A DNA stretch of 64,000 bases from Pseudomonas fluorescens (GCF_003732425.1 NZ_MOBX01000013.1:806001-870000); one strand, 5' to 3'; positions 31,915 to 41,640 are shown, counted from the first letter of the stretch. Notes: generated by a model not told the origin, from the letters alone. Program-made: numbers and translations.

Positions 31915-34572
31915 TTAAGCCAGGCTTTTGCTGACAACTTCGTACACATCACTCGACAACTGCCCCGACGCCAGAATCCGCTCCAGTTCAGCCTTCATCA
32001 ACGCCTGACGGGCGCTGTCGTATTTGCGCCAGCGGGTCAGCGGCGCCAGTTGACGCGAAGCAATCTGAGGGTTGAAGCCGTTCAGTTCGATTACCAGATC
32101 CGCGAGGAAGCGGTAACCCGAGCCATCGGCCGCGTGGAAGTTGATCAGGTTCTGTCCGGCAAACGCGCCGACCAGTGCACGCACCTTGTTCGGGTTCTTG
32201 ATATTGAACGCTGGGTGTTGCATCAGCGCTTTCACGCGCTGCAGACCGCCCGGCAAAGTGCTGCCGGCCTGCACGCTGAACCACTGATCCATGACCAGCG
32301 GATTGTCCTTGAAGTGCTCGGCGAAACTGGCCAGCGCCAGCGCTTTCTGCTCTTCGAACGGCGAGTTGACCAACACCGCCAGCGCGGTCAGGCGCTCGGT
32401 CATGTTGTCGGCCGTTTCGAACTGCTCCAGCGCCGCCGCGAGGACTTCCGGCTTGCCGCTGAGCATCAGGTACGACAGCGCAATGTTCTGCAGCGCGCGA
32501 CGGGCGAAGTGCTCGGCTTCGGCCACGTACGGGGTTTTCTTCGACAGGTCACGGTTGGCTTGATAACGCAGCCACAACGCCTCGAACAGTCCTTCTGCCA
32601 GTTGCTGGCGAGCGAACTCACGGGCGATATGGATCGCGTCAACATCAGCCACTTCGCTGATTTCAGTGAGATAGGCCTCACCCGGCAGCGAGAGCATTTC
32701 CGCGACCATCGCCTGATCCAGCGACTCGTCCGACAGCACCGTACGCAACGCCGACACCAGACGCGGATCGAGTTTCAGGCTCTCGCCCTTCTGCTGCTGG
32801 CCGATCAATTGCTGCAGGACCTGTACCGACAGTTGCTGACCGGCATCCCAGCGGTTGAAGCCATCGCTGTCGTGCTGCATCAGGAACATCAACTGATCGC
32901 GGTTGTACGGGAAGCTCAGTTTCACCGGCGCGGAGAAGCCGCGCAGCAGCGATGGCAGCGGTTGCTCAGCGATATCAACGAAGGTGAAGGTCTGCTCGGC
33001 CTCGGTAACCGAAATCACCCGAGTGGTGCCTTGCGCCGACGCTTCGCCAGCCAGACGCAGGGCAATTTCATTGCCTTTGCTGTCGAGCAGGCCGAGTTCG
33101 ACCGGAATCACGAACGGCAGTTTTTCAACTTTGTCCGGGGTTTCCGGGCAGCTCTGGCGGAAGGTCAGGCTGTAGGTTTTTGCGGCAGCGTCGTAAGACT
33201 CGCTCACCGCCAGACGCGGTGTGCCCGCCTGGCTGTACCAGCGTTTGAACTGGGTCAGATCGACGCCGTTGGCATCTTCCATCGCTTTGATGAAGTCGTC
33301 GCAGGTCACCGCTTGGCCGTCATGACGTTCGAAGTACAGATCGCTGCCCTTACGGAAACCTTCGGCGCCGAGCAAGGTGTGGATCATGCCGACCACTTCC
33401 GAGCCCTTTTCGTACACGGTCAGGGTGTAGAAGTTGGAGATTTCGATAAAGCTGTCCGGGCGCACCGCGTGGGCCATCGGGCCGGCATCTTCGGCGAACT
33501 GGTGGGTCCGCAGGTACGCGACGTCCTGAATGCGCTTGACCGTGGCCGAGTTCATGTCGGCAGAGAAGCCGGAATCACGGAACACGGTGAAGCCTTCTTT
33601 CAGCGACAGCTGGAACCAGTCGCGGCAGGTCACGCGGTTGCCCGACCAGTTGTGGAAGTATTCGTGGGCGACGATCGCTTCAACGCGCTGGTGCGCGGCG
33701 TCGGTCGCGGTTTCCGCGCGAGCGAGTACGGCGCTGGAGTTGAAGATGTTGAGGCCTTTGTTCTCCATCGCGCCCATGTTGAAGTCGTTGACGGCGACGA
33801 TCATGAAGATGTCCAGATCGTACTCGCGACCGTAAACCTCTTCGTCCCAACGCATCGACTTCTTCAGGCTGTTCATCGCGTGCTGGCACTTGTCGATGTT
33901 TTCCGGCTCGACGTAAATGCGCAGCGCGACGTTGCGGTTGGTCATGGTGGTGAAGCTGTCTTCGACGCACCACAAATCACCGGCCACCAGCGCAAACAGG
34001 TACGCCGGTTTCATGAACGGATCTTCCCAGGTTGCCCAGTGCCGGCCGTCTTCGCCCGGACCACTGGCAATCGGGTTGCCGTTGGAGAGCAGCACCGGGT
34101 AGCTGTGCTGCTCGGCGACCACGGTGGTGGTGAACTTGCTCATCACGTCCGGGCGGTCGAGGTAATAGGTGATCTTGCGGAAACCTTCGGCCTCGCACTG
34201 GGTGCAGAACATCGTGCCGGACTTATACAGGCCTTCCAGCGCGGTGTTGGTTTCCGGGTGGATCCTGACGCTGGTGTCGACCGTGAAAGTTTCGCTGGCC
34301 GGTTGCAGGGTCAGGTGGTTTTCCGTGAGCTGGTATTGGCCGTCAGACAGTTCCTGATCGGCCAGCGTCACCGAAAGTAATTCCAGCTGCTGGCCATCGA
34401 GCACCAGCGGCGGCAGGCCCGGGCCACGCGCGGGGTTGCGGCGCATCACCAACTGCGCGTGGACCAGGCTGTGATCCTCGAACAACTCGAAGGTCAGGTG
34501 TGTTTCGTCGATCAGGTACTCGGGCGCCTGATAGTCCTTCAGGTAAATCATCTTCGGTTGTTCGGTGCGCAT
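31915..34572 (-). CDS. pepN: Aminopeptidase N (M1 zinc metallopeptidase)
   Basis: An 885-residue cytosolic enzyme that removes N-terminal residues from peptides in protein turnover. It has the substrate-binding GAMEN motif in FNMGAMENKGLNIFN near residue 268, the zinc site HEYFHNWSGNR near 304 with the third ligand Glu in LKEGFTVFRD near 327, and the long helical C-terminal domain. Length matches the gammaproteobacterial family. ATG 34572 has AAGGA seven bases upstream. The DUF2797 gene ends ten bases before it, so pepN is probably the last gene of the nadK-side run. Confidence 0.97.
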   Translation of the reverse strand: MRTEQPKMIYLKDYQAPEYLIDETHLTFELFEDHSLVHAQLVMRRNPARGPGLPPLVLDGQQLELLSVTLADQELSDGQYQLTENHLTLQPASETFTVDTSVRIHPETNTALEGLYKSGTMFCTQCEAEGFRKITYYLDRPDVMSKFTTTVVAEQHSYPVLLSNGNPIASGPGEDGRHWATWEDPFMKPAYLFALVAGDLWCVEDSFTTMTNRNVALRIYVEPENIDKCQHAMNSLKKSMRWDEEVYGREYDLDIFMIVAVNDFNMGAMENKGLNIFNSSAVLARAETATDAAHQRVEAIVAHEYFHNWSGNRVTCRDWFQLSLKEGFTVFRDSGFSADMNSATVKRIQDVAYLRTHQFAEDAGPMAHAVRPDSFIEISNFYTLTVYEKGSEVVGMIHTLLGAEGFRKGSDLYFERHDGQAVTCDDFIKAMEDANGVDLTQFKRWYSQAGTPRLAVSESYDAAAKTYSLTFRQSCPETPDKVEKLPFVIPVELGLLDSKGNEIALRLAGEASAQGTTRVISVTEAEQTFTFVDIAEQPLPSLLRGFSAPVKLSFPYNRDQLMFLMQHDSDGFNRWDAGQQLSVQVLQQLIGQQQKGESLKLDPRLVSALRTVLSDESLDQAMVAEMLSLPGEAYLTEISEVADVDAIHIAREFARQQLAEGLFEALWLRYQANRDLSKKTPYVAEAEHFARRALQNIALSYLMLSGKPEVLAAALEQFETADNMTERLTALAVLVNSPFEEQKALALASFAEHFKDNPLVMDQWFSVQAGSTLPGGLQRVKALMQHPAFNIKNPNKVRALVGAFAGQNLINFHAADGSGYRFLADLVIELNGFNPQIASRQLAPLTRWRKYDSARQALMKAELERILASGQLSSDVYEVVSKSLA

Positions 34573-34582
34573 GCTGAAGTCC

Positions 34583-35413
34583 TTATTGATGCACGGCGAG
34601 CTGATAAGCCGTGTACTTGCGAATGTTGATCACGCCGGTGTCGAAGATCAGGTACTGGCCCTTGATCCCCAGCAGCGTGCCTTCGGCAATCGGGTTCTTG
34701 TCCAGGTTGAAGCTGACAATCTTGGCCGGGTATTGCTCGACCGGGTAGCGGATTTCCAGCGGTTCGACATCGGCAATGGTCTGAATCGCCTGTAGGCCGA
34801 AGCGCTCTTGCAGGCCTTGCAGCCCTTCTGCGCAACTCTCGAACAGTTGATCGCGCACTTGCGCCAGATCGACCGCCACGGCATCGCCCTTGAGCAGCGC
34901 GCGCCAGTTGGTTTTATCGGCCACTTGGCTGCGGAACAGGTCTTCGACGAAACCGGACTGCTGCCGCGTGGCAACGCGCATGATCGGCAATGCCTGACTG
35001 GCGCCCTGATCGAGCCAACGGGTCGGCAATTGCGTAGCACGGGTGATGCCAACCTTGATCCCCGACGAATTGGCCAGGTAAACCACATGGTCGGTCATGC
35101 AGAATTTCTCGCCCCACTCCGGCTCGCGGCAGGTGCCGGCCTCATAGTGGCAGCGCTCCGGGCTCATGATGCACAGGTCGCACTGCGCCAGTTTGGTCAT
35201 GCACGGGTAGCAGTAACCCTGACTGAAACTGGTTTTGGTCTTGCGCCCGCAATGGGTGCAGTGGATCGCCCCCAGGTATTCCAGACGCACCGTGGTGCCG
35301 ATCATTGGGTTGACCGGCACCTCGACATCATCCAGACGAAACGCGTATTGCACGTTCGGCCCATCCAGGCGCGCCGACATTTTGCTGATTGCACCGCGGC
35401 CAATCTCGATCAA
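34583..35413 (-). CDS. DUF2797 family protein with zinc-binding cysteines
   Basis: A 276-residue protein of unknown function. I place the start at TTG 35413, whose last two bases overlap the stop of the DUF1315 gene (TTGA), because the encoded LIEIGRGAISKMSARLDGP matches the family N-terminus as I remember it; the next in-frame ATG is 35380. The N-terminal half has paired cysteines, CTHCGRKTKTS, CYPC and CDLC, likely zinc ligands, plus CHYEAGTC and FCMTDHVVYLANSSGIKVGITR. The latter segment recalls a GIY-YIG-like strand pattern (YLANS...KVGITR), which is my inference. Coupling to DUF1315 and pepN suggests a shared housekeeping role. Confidence 0.87.
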   Translation of the reverse strand: MIEIGRGAISKMSARLDGPNVQYAFRLDDVEVPVNPMIGTTVRLEYLGAIHCTHCGRKTKTSFSQGYCYPCMTKLAQCDLCIMSPERCHYEAGTCREPEWGEKFCMTDHVVYLANSSGIKVGITRATQLPTRWLDQGASQALPIMRVATRQQSGFVEDLFRSQVADKTNWRALLKGDAVAVDLAQVRDQLFESCAEGLQGLQERFGLQAIQTIADVEPLEIRYPVEQYPAKIVSFNLDKNPIAEGTLLGIKGQYLIFDTGVINIRKYTAYQLAVHQ

Positions 35414-35670
35414 TGGATGGCATCCGATTTGAACAGGATGTTCGGCACTTCGATCGACTTCGACGCACATTCCTGCGGGCCCATGTAACCGGTGCGCTGG
35501 TCTTCAGGCAGGTTCTGGATTTCCCAGGCGATCATCGCCTGCAGCGACAGCTCGCGCTGTTCGGCGGTGAGTTTGCCACCGTCGGACCACTTGCCGATTT
35601 CCACGGCCAGTTTCAGGCTCTCGTAGATGTCCGGGGTGATGTTGTTGATCATGTCGTTAAAAGAGGACAT
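35410..35670 (-). CDS. DUF1315 (YeaC-like) small protein
   Basis: An 86-residue acidic protein with no signal or membrane segment. Family features are MINNITPDIYESLKLAVEIG, GGKLTAEQRELSLQAMIAWE and a short tail ending in FKSDAIH. The function is unknown. It overlaps the start of the DUF2797 gene by four bases and lies 34 bases after the rhomboid gene, so it belongs to the same transcription unit. Confidence 0.88.
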   Translation of the reverse strand: MSSFNDMINNITPDIYESLKLAVEIGKWSDGGKLTAEQRELSLQAMIAWEIQNLPEDQRTGYMGPQECASKSIEVPNILFKSDAIH

Positions 35671-35704
35671 CAGGGTCTCCGTGCTCTTTATCTGCAGAAA
35701 AATT

Positions 35705-36574
35705 TCAGGCCGCCAGTTTACGGCGGTTATACAAACCGCCCAACAAACCGGTGAAGCATCCGATGAGTAACCCGCCGACGTGGGCGGCGTTGGCGATTTC
35801 GCCGAAACCGATCATCGAGATCAGCCCGGACATGCACACCAGCAACCACACCAGCATCATCACCAGCACGCCGCGCGGCAGGCGATAAGCCGGGTTCGGC
35901 GCCAGCAGCTGGAAGATCCAGCAATGACCGAGCAAGCCGTAAAGTACGCCGGACAGGCCGCCAAACAAGGTCGGGCCGCTCCAGACAAACTGTGCGTAGT
36001 TGGACACCAGGCTGAACAGCAGCGTCAGGCCGATCAGGTTGATGCTGCCCTGGCGCGACTCGATGCGCCGGCCCAGCTCCCAATACCACATGCCGTTCAT
36101 GGCCAGATGGAGGATGCCGAAGTGGATCAGCATCGGCGTCACCAGACGCCACCACTGCCCCGCCGCCAGGCTGTCAGCCAACGGCGTGAAATGAATGTAT
36201 TCGCCGATCACCTGAAAATCGAGGAAGGTCAGCCAGCGCAAGGTTTGCAGGTTTTCCCCCAGATAGGTCAGCCCGCCAACGATCAGGCACAGCAACAGGA
36301 TGAACCCGGTGGCCTTGGCGTATTTGAGCTGTTCGGCAAAACCCGGACGCTTGAAGGTCTGCGCCACCGGGATGTCCAGCGTTTGCTCGGGATCACCCGC
36401 CGGGAAGCGTTCGTACAACGAGCGCACGTCTTCGCTGATTTCCGCCGGTGCCCACAGCACTTGCTCGCCCGCCTCTTCGCTGACGCGATGCGGCACCTGC
36501 ATGCGTTGCAGCAGTTTGACGAAACCGCTCAGGTCCACCGCCAACGGCAGACGTAATACCGCTACCGCACTCAT
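35705..36574 (-). CDS. Rhomboid family intramembrane serine protease (GlpG-like)
   Basis: A 289-residue inner membrane protease with six predicted membrane segments from about residue 95. Catalytic features are HFGILHLAMNGMWYWELG in the L1/TM2 region, the nucleophile Ser in GGLSGVLYGLLGH (GxSG), and the catalytic His in ANAAHVGGLLIG. The first 70 residues are a soluble cytoplasmic domain like that of GlpG. The start ATG overlaps the stop of the metallophosphoesterase gene (ATGA). Substrates cannot be told from sequence. Confidence 0.94.
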   Translation of the reverse strand: MSAVAVLRLPLAVDLSGFVKLLQRMQVPHRVSEEAGEQVLWAPAEISEDVRSLYERFPAGDPEQTLDIPVAQTFKRPGFAEQLKYAKATGFILLLCLIVGGLTYLGENLQTLRWLTFLDFQVIGEYIHFTPLADSLAAGQWWRLVTPMLIHFGILHLAMNGMWYWELGRRIESRQGSINLIGLTLLFSLVSNYAQFVWSGPTLFGGLSGVLYGLLGHCWIFQLLAPNPAYRLPRGVLVMMLVWLLVCMSGLISMIGFGEIANAAHVGGLLIGCFTGLLGGLYNRRKLAA

Positions 36575-37542
36575 TGCAGCACCTCCGGCCGCTCGACGTC
36601 GACCCAGACAAACTTATGCGGATCCAGACGTGTTTCCTGATCCAGACGATAGGCGACCAGTTTGCCGTAGAGCACCGCGCTGTAATCCAGACACGCGAGG
36701 TTCGGGCGGATCGGCGCCGGTTTGCCGCTGCGCCAGTAATGCCCGACGAACAGCAATGGCTCGTCGACGCCGTAGCGCAGCAGGTTGTTTTTTTCACTGG
36801 ACGTCAGCGGTGTCTGCGCGACCGGCTCCGGCAGTGCATCAGGCTGGAAGACGATGTCGCCGTAGGTTTTCGGGTCGTCTTCCCAGAACTTGGTGCGGAA
36901 GAACGAACGCACCAGACCGTCGCCGCTGGTCATGGTCAAACCGTGCGGCAAGCGCATGTCGGTGCCGCGCAGCAAACGATCGAACACGGTACAGGCGAAG
37001 CTGTCCGGCACGGCCGAGGCCTGCAGGAAGTGTTCATCGATGCAGCCATCGGGGAACAGCGCGCGCAACGGCTCGATCAGGCCGGCATCCCAACAGGCAT
37101 GCACGACACGGAAGCGTCCGGCGTCGACAAACAGCGGCAACTCGTAGAACCAGCGCTGGAAATCGTGCCAGTCGCCGGGATGATCCTCGAACTGGGTCAG
37201 GGTTTCGTGAAGCAGGCGCGCGTGACGCGGCGTGTGTTCGCGGACGAACTGCTTGCCGCTGCCCGGTGGCGCCGGGGTGCTCCAGCCCAAAGCGTTGAAT
37301 TCGTGGTTGCCCATGATGCACAAGGCCTGACCGGCCTCGACCATATCGTGGACGATGTGCAGCGCCTCGCGGATGCGCGGGCCTCGGTCGATGATGTCGC
37401 CGACGAACACGGCCATGCGCGATGGATGCCGCCAGACCCCGCCCTGCTTGTGGTAACCGAGACGGTCAAGCAAGTGTTCGAGGGTCAAGGCGCATCCGTG
37501 CACGTCACCAATCAGGTCATAACTGCGCGCGGGATCGAGCAT
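36571..37542 (-). CDS. Metallophosphoesterase (PrpE/ApaH-like)
   Basis: A 323-residue calcineurin-like phosphoesterase. The metal-binding motifs are in order: GDVHG near residue 13, GDIIDRGP near 48, GNHE near 78, a His in VVHACWD, and GHYWRSG near 269. It belongs to the group containing diadenosine-tetraphosphatases and PrpE-type phosphatases; the true substrate is not evident. Its ATG overlaps the nadK stop by one base (TGATG) and its stop overlaps the rhomboid start, so it sits in the middle of a tightly packed operon. Confidence 0.92.
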   Translation of the reverse strand: MLDPARSYDLIGDVHGCALTLEHLLDRLGYHKQGGVWRHPSRMAVFVGDIIDRGPRIREALHIVHDMVEAGQALCIMGNHEFNALGWSTPAPPGSGKQFVREHTPRHARLLHETLTQFEDHPGDWHDFQRWFYELPLFVDAGRFRVVHACWDAGLIEPLRALFPDGCIDEHFLQASAVPDSFACTVFDRLLRGTDMRLPHGLTMTSGDGLVRSFFRTKFWEDDPKTYGDIVFQPDALPEPVAQTPLTSSEKNNLLRYGVDEPLLFVGHYWRSGKPAPIRPNLACLDYSAVLYGKLVAYRLDQETRLDPHKFVWVDVERPEVLQ

Positions 37543-38432
37543 CAGTCGCCTCCACCACCCAGCTTGCTGCCCCAGCCGAGCTTGGTCCGGCAGACTTCGT
37601 AGTAGTTGTGGTCGAGCGGATGAATCAGCCGCAGCTTCTGCGCTTTCTTGCTGACGGTGATGGTGTCGCCCGGCGCGCAGGTGAAGTGGTTCTGCCCGTC
37701 GCAGGAGACTTGCGGGTAAATCTGCATGTTTTTCGACACGACGATTTTCAGCTCACTGTTGCCATCGACCACAATTGGCCGGCTCGACAACATATGGGGG
37801 TACATCGGCACGATCACAATGGCATCGAGTTTGGGATGCATGATCGGCCCGCCGGCAGACAGTGCGTAAGCGGTGGAACCGGTCGGCGTCGCGACGATCA
37901 GGCCGTCGGCCTTCTGGCTGCAGACGAACTGGCCGTCAATGTACAACTCGAACTCGATCATCCGCGTCGATTTGCCCGGGTGCAGCACCACGTCGTTGAG
38001 CGCATCGCCCTGGCCGATGGCCTCGGCATGCCGGCGCACTTCGGCTTGCAGCAAGAAGCGGTTTTCCACCAGATAGTGGCCGTCGAGCACCTTGGCGACT
38101 TCGACTTCCAGCTCGTCCGGGCGAATGTCGGTGAGGAACCCGAGGCTGCCACGGTTGATCCCGAGCACCGGAATATTGTGTTTGGCCAGCGCGCGCGCGG
38201 CGCCGAGCAGGCTACCGTCGCCGCCAACGACGATGACCATGTCGCAGACTTCGCCGAGCATCTTGCGCGACGAGGTTTGCAGGCCGTGGCCCGGCAGGAC
38301 TTCGGCGATGGTGTCTTCGAGGATCACATGCAGGTGACGATCGAGCAGAAACCGTTTCAGTCGGCGGACGGTATCCAGCACCTGGGAACTGCCCAGGCGA
38401 CCGATGATGCCGATATTACGAAATTGCTCCAT
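37542..38432 (-). CDS. nadK: NAD kinase
   Basis: A 296-residue ATP-dependent kinase making NADP from NAD. Motifs are the catalytic GGDGS near residue 66, NRGSLGFLTD, NDVVLHPG near 145 and the conserved TPTGSTAYALSAGGPI. I use ATG 38432 (MEQFRNIGIIGR), with GAGG upstream, in place of the in-frame start at 38468. It heads the minus-strand run nadK - phosphoesterase - rhomboid - DUF1315 - DUF2797 - pepN. Confidence 0.96.
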   Translation of the reverse strand: MEQFRNIGIIGRLGSSQVLDTVRRLKRFLLDRHLHVILEDTIAEVLPGHGLQTSSRKMLGEVCDMVIVVGGDGSLLGAARALAKHNIPVLGINRGSLGFLTDIRPDELEVEVAKVLDGHYLVENRFLLQAEVRRHAEAIGQGDALNDVVLHPGKSTRMIEFELYIDGQFVCSQKADGLIVATPTGSTAYALSAGGPIMHPKLDAIVIVPMYPHMLSSRPIVVDGNSELKIVVSKNMQIYPQVSCDGQNHFTCAPGDTITVSKKAQKLRLIHPLDHNYYEVCRTKLGWGSKLGGGGD

Positions 38433-38547
38433 GGGACCTCTGCGGACAATCGAAAACGCGAAAAGCACGATTATGGGCGAAAGCGCCGGTTAGACAAAAT
38501 CCTTTCAGCTTCAAGGGTGCGCTCATGTTTCAGGCTATGCTCGCAAG

Positions 38548-39498
38548 ATGATCCTGTTCCCCGACTTGCTGCAGTTGCCCCACCAATTACGCCACCCGGA
38601 AGTGCGGGATCTGGCGTGGGTGATCCTCGCCCCGCCGATGCTCGCCACCACGCCATGGCCGCAGCGTCATCCGCTGGCCGGCAGCGATTGGGTGCATGAC
38701 CCGCAGCGACTGGAACACTGGTTGCGCGAGCTCGACCGCGACAGTTATGGCTTGCTGCATTGGCTGTCGCAGGCGCGCACGCGGCGTCTGGGCCTGTATT
38801 ACGAACGGCTGTGGCAGTTTGCCGTGGAGCATGCGCCGGGCATTGAGCTGATCGCCGCCAACCTGCCGATCCGTCGTGAGGGGCACACCCTCGGCGAACT
38901 GGACATGCTGTTGCGTGACCGCGACGGCGTGCATCACCTGGAACTGGCGATCAAGCTTTATCTCGGCCCACAGAATGGCGACGGTCGTGATCCGGCGCAG
39001 TGGCTGGGGCCGGGGTGTCATGATCGACTGGATCGCAAACTGGCGCATCTGGCCGAGCATCAACTGCCGATTTCGGCGCGCCCGGAGAGCCGCGAAGTGC
39101 TGGCGGCGCTGGATATCGAGGTGTTCAGTGCGCAGCTGTGGCTCGGTGGTTATTTGCTGTATCCGTGGCCCGGGCCGGCTGAATCACCGAGCGGTGCGCA
39201 CCCGCAGCATTTGCGTGGTAGCTGGTTGCATCAGAAGGATTGGCCGGCGTTCGTCGCGCAACGTCCGGCCGGGCGCTGGCAACCCCTGCCCCGCCACGCC
39301 TGGCTGGCGCCGGCGCATTATCCGGCGGACCAGACGTGGACGTCGGAGCAGTTACGAATGTGGCTGGAGGATCTTGAACCGCTGGCCCCGGCGCAGTTGA
39401 TGGTGCGCCTGATCGAGAATACGCAAGGGGAATGGGAAGAGGCTGAGCGGTTGTTTCTGGTGTCGGATCTTTGGCCGAATGTGCCGGGGCAGGCCTGA
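38548..39498 (+). CDS. DUF1853 family protein with PD-(D/E)XK-like motif
   Basis: A 316-residue protein divergent from nadK. I recognise it as DUF1853, of unknown function. Residues about 112-137 read GELDMLLRD, a short loop, then [12 protein letters not shown]. That is an Asp followed about 15 residues later by E-x-x-K on a strand, the geometry of PD-(D/E)XK nuclease-fold active sites. The preceding helix-rich part (residues 50-105) and the Trp-rich C-terminus ([18 protein letters not shown]) are ordinary for the family. No partner gene shares its strand nearby. Nuclease activity is inference only. Confidence 0.85.
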   Translation: MILFPDLLQLPHQLRHPEVRDLAWVILAPPMLATTPWPQRHPLAGSDWVHDPQRLEHWLRELDRDSYGLLHWLSQARTRRLGLYYERLWQFAVEHAPGIELIAANLPIRREGHTLGELDMLLRDRDGVHHLELAIKLYLGPQNGDGRDPAQWLGPGCHDRLDRKLAHLAEHQLPISARPESREVLAALDIEVFSAQLWLGGYLLYPWPGPAESPSGAHPQHLRGSWLHQKDWPAFVAQRPAGRWQPLPRHAWLAPAHYPADQTWTSEQLRMWLEDLEPLAPAQLMVRLIENTQGEWEEAERLFLVSDLWPNVPGQA

Positions 39499-39522
39499 AA
39501 ATTTCAGTGCCTGACCCGGCCT

Positions 39523-39614
39523 CTTCGCGAGCAGGCTCGCTCCCACATTTGGACTGCATTTCAAATGTAGGGGGAGGCGATACATTCCCCTGTGGGAGCG
39601 AGCCTGCTCGCGAA
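39523..39614. repeat. REPIN-like inverted repeat pair, family B
   Basis: TTCGCGAGCAGGCTCGCTCCCA and its inverse bracket about 50 bases between the convergent DUF1853 and arsB genes. Orientation of the two units is outward compared with the copy at 31816. Confidence 0.86.
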
Positions 39615-39628
39615 TGGGCCGACTCGGT

Positions 39629-40912
39629 CTAAAGCGAAAGCCGCAAAGCCAAAGCAGCCAACGTCACCAACAACACCGGCACCGTCAACACAATCCCGAC
39701 CTTGAAGTAATACCCCCAGCCAATGTGAATCCCTTTGCGCTCCAGCACATGCAGCCACAACAACGTGGCCAGACTGCCGATCGGCGTGATCTTCGGCCCC
39801 AGGTCACTGCCAATCACGTTGGCATAAATCATCGCTTCCTTGACCACTCCGCTGGCCTGACTGGCGTCAATCGACAGCAAGCCAATCAATACGGTCGGCA
39901 AGTTGTTCATGATCGACGACAGCAACGCCGTCAGCACCCCGGTGCCCATTGCCGCGCCCCAAACGCCATGACCGGCAAAGACATCCAGCCAACCGGCGAG
40001 ATACCCGGTCAGCCCGGCATTGCGCAAACCGTAGACCACCAGATACATGCCCAACGAGAAAATCACGATCTGCCACGGCGCTTCTTTCATCACCTTGCGC
40101 GTGGAAATCTTGTGGCCACGGGCGGCGATACCGAGCAACAGCGCGGCGCACACGGCGGAAATAGCACTGATCGGAATCCCCAGCGGCTCCAGCGCAAAGC
40201 AGCCGATCAGCAGAATCACCAACACCGCCCAACCGGCGTAGAACGTGGCCTTATCATGAATCGCGGTTTCGGGATGTTCGAGTTGCTCAGGGTCGTACGC
40301 CGATGGAATGTCGCGGCGGAAAAACCACAGCAGCATACCCAGTGTCGCCGCCACGCTGACGAAGTTGACCGGCACCATTACCGCCGCGTAGCGGTTGAAA
40401 CCGATGTGGAAGAAGTCCGCCGAGACGATATTGACCAGGTTCGATACCACCAGCGGCAGGCTCGCGGTGTCGGCAATAAAACCCGCGCCCATGACGAACG
40501 CCAAGGTCGCCGCCGGAGAAAACCGTAGCGCCAGCAACATCGAAATCACAATGGGCGTGAGGATCAGCGCGGCACCGTCATTGGCAAACAACGCTGACAC
40601 CAGCGCGCCGAGCAGCACCATAAAGGCAAACAGCTTGCGCCCACTGCCGCGCCCCCAGCGTGCCACGTGCAACGCGGCCCAGTTGAAGAACCCGGCTTCG
40701 TCGAGCAACAGGCTGATGATAATCAGCGCGACAAAGGTGCCGGTGGCGTTCCAGATGATCTGCCAGACCAGCGGGATATCGCTCAGGTGCACAACGCCGA
40801 AGATCAGCGCCAGCACGGCGCCCAGCGTCGCACTCCAGCCGACGCCGAGGCCTTTGGGTTGCCAGATGACAAGGGTAATGGTCAGCAGGAAAATCAGTGA
40901 CGCAGCGAGCAT
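39629..40912 (-). CDS. arsB: Arsenite efflux permease
   Basis: A 427-residue inner membrane protein with about eleven to twelve hydrophobic segments. Segments shared with ArsB proteins include [48 protein letters not shown] and [20 protein letters not shown], which define the ion-transporter core. It expels arsenite or antimonite using membrane potential, or with ArsA if present. I take ATG 40912, nine bases after GAAGG; a TTG at 40918 is only three bases away from it. No arsR, arsC or arsH gene is next to it, although an FMN reductase follows upstream. Confidence 0.92.
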   Translation of the reverse strand: MLAASLIFLLTITLVIWQPKGLGVGWSATLGAVLALIFGVVHLSDIPLVWQIIWNATGTFVALIIISLLLDEAGFFNWAALHVARWGRGSGRKLFAFMVLLGALVSALFANDGAALILTPIVISMLLALRFSPAATLAFVMGAGFIADTASLPLVVSNLVNIVSADFFHIGFNRYAAVMVPVNFVSVAATLGMLLWFFRRDIPSAYDPEQLEHPETAIHDKATFYAGWAVLVILLIGCFALEPLGIPISAISAVCAALLLGIAARGHKISTRKVMKEAPWQIVIFSLGMYLVVYGLRNAGLTGYLAGWLDVFAGHGVWGAAMGTGVLTALLSSIMNNLPTVLIGLLSIDASQASGVVKEAMIYANVIGSDLGPKITPIGSLATLLWLHVLERKGIHIGWGYYFKVGIVLTVPVLLVTLAALALRLSL

Positions 40913-40977
40913 CCGCAACAGCCTTCAAAGAGTGAGGTAAAAAGGCCACGACGAGTGCCGAGCCAGAAAGATAACCT

Positions 40978-41065
40978 GTGGGAGCGAGCCTGCTCGCGAA
41001 AGCGCACTGTCAGTCGCCATTGATGCAACGGCTGACGACGCCTTCGCGAGCAGGCTCGCTCCCAC
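40978..41065. repeat. REPIN-like inverted repeat pair, family B
   Basis: GTGGGAGCGAGCCTGCTCGC faces its reverse complement across about 45 bases between arsB and the FMN reductase gene, both on the minus strand. Confidence 0.87.
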
Positions 41066-41082
41066 AGGGGATTTCGGTGAAG

Positions 41083-41640
41083 TTACTTCTTGTGTTGTTC
41101 TACGAATTGTCCGTAGGCATTGATAAAGCTTTGCAGAAAAGGTTTCACCGTTTCGCTCAACTTGCCCGCCTCATCAAACGCCGAACCTGCGCCACCGAGG
41201 TACGCTTCAGGCTGCTGCATGCATGGCACATTGAGAAACACGAACGACTGGCGCAGATGCTGATTTGCCCCGAAACCACCAATGGCACCGGGCGATACGC
41301 TGATCACCGCTCCCGGTTTGCCACTCCATACTGCCTTGCCATAAGGCCGCGAGCCAACGTCAATCGCATTCTTCAGTGGCGCGGGCACTGAACGGTTGTA
41401 CTCGGGCGTGACAAACAGCACCGCGTCGGATGAACCCACTTTTTGCCGGAAAGTGCTGTAGGCTGCCGGCGGTGAATCACCGTCGATGTCTTCGTTATAG
41501 AGTGGCAGATCGCCAATTTCGACAATCTCAAGTTTGAGATTCGCCGGGGCCAGTTCAGCCAGAGCCAGGGCGACTTTGCGATTGATCGAAGCTTTACGCA
41601 GGCTACCGACCACTACGGCGACGTTGTAGACATTGCTCAT
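41083..41640 (-). CDS. NAD(P)H-dependent FMN reductase / quinone reductase (ChrR/YieF-like)
   Basis: A 185-residue flavodoxin-fold enzyme. The phosphate-binding loop GSLRKASINRKVA is near residue 12 and the FMN-contacting segment PEYNRSVPAPLKNAID near 79, followed by SPGAIGGFGANQHLR. Relatives carry out two-electron reduction of quinones and some reduce chromate. Length is normal. Its neighbours, arsB downstream and a small unknown gene divergent upstream, do not settle the physiological substrate. Confidence 0.92.
   Translation of the reverse strand: MSNVYNVAVVVGSLRKASINRKVALALAELAPANLKLEIVEIGDLPLYNEDIDGDSPPAAYSTFRQKVGSSDAVLFVTPEYNRSVPAPLKNAIDVGSRPYGKAVWSGKPGAVISVSPGAIGGFGANQHLRQSFVFLNVPCMQQPEAYLGGAGSAFDEAGKLSETVKPFLQSFINAYGQFVEQHKK

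Noticed and set aside
32050..34380. Plus-strand open frame of 776 codons opposite pepN
   Set aside because: pepN carries all catalytic motifs; the opposite frame is a codon-bias shadow.
41083..41640. FMN reductase as ArsH of an arsenic operon with arsB
   Set aside because: The protein is shorter than ArsH and matches the ChrR/YieF group; a REPIN separates the genes and no arsR or arsC is present.
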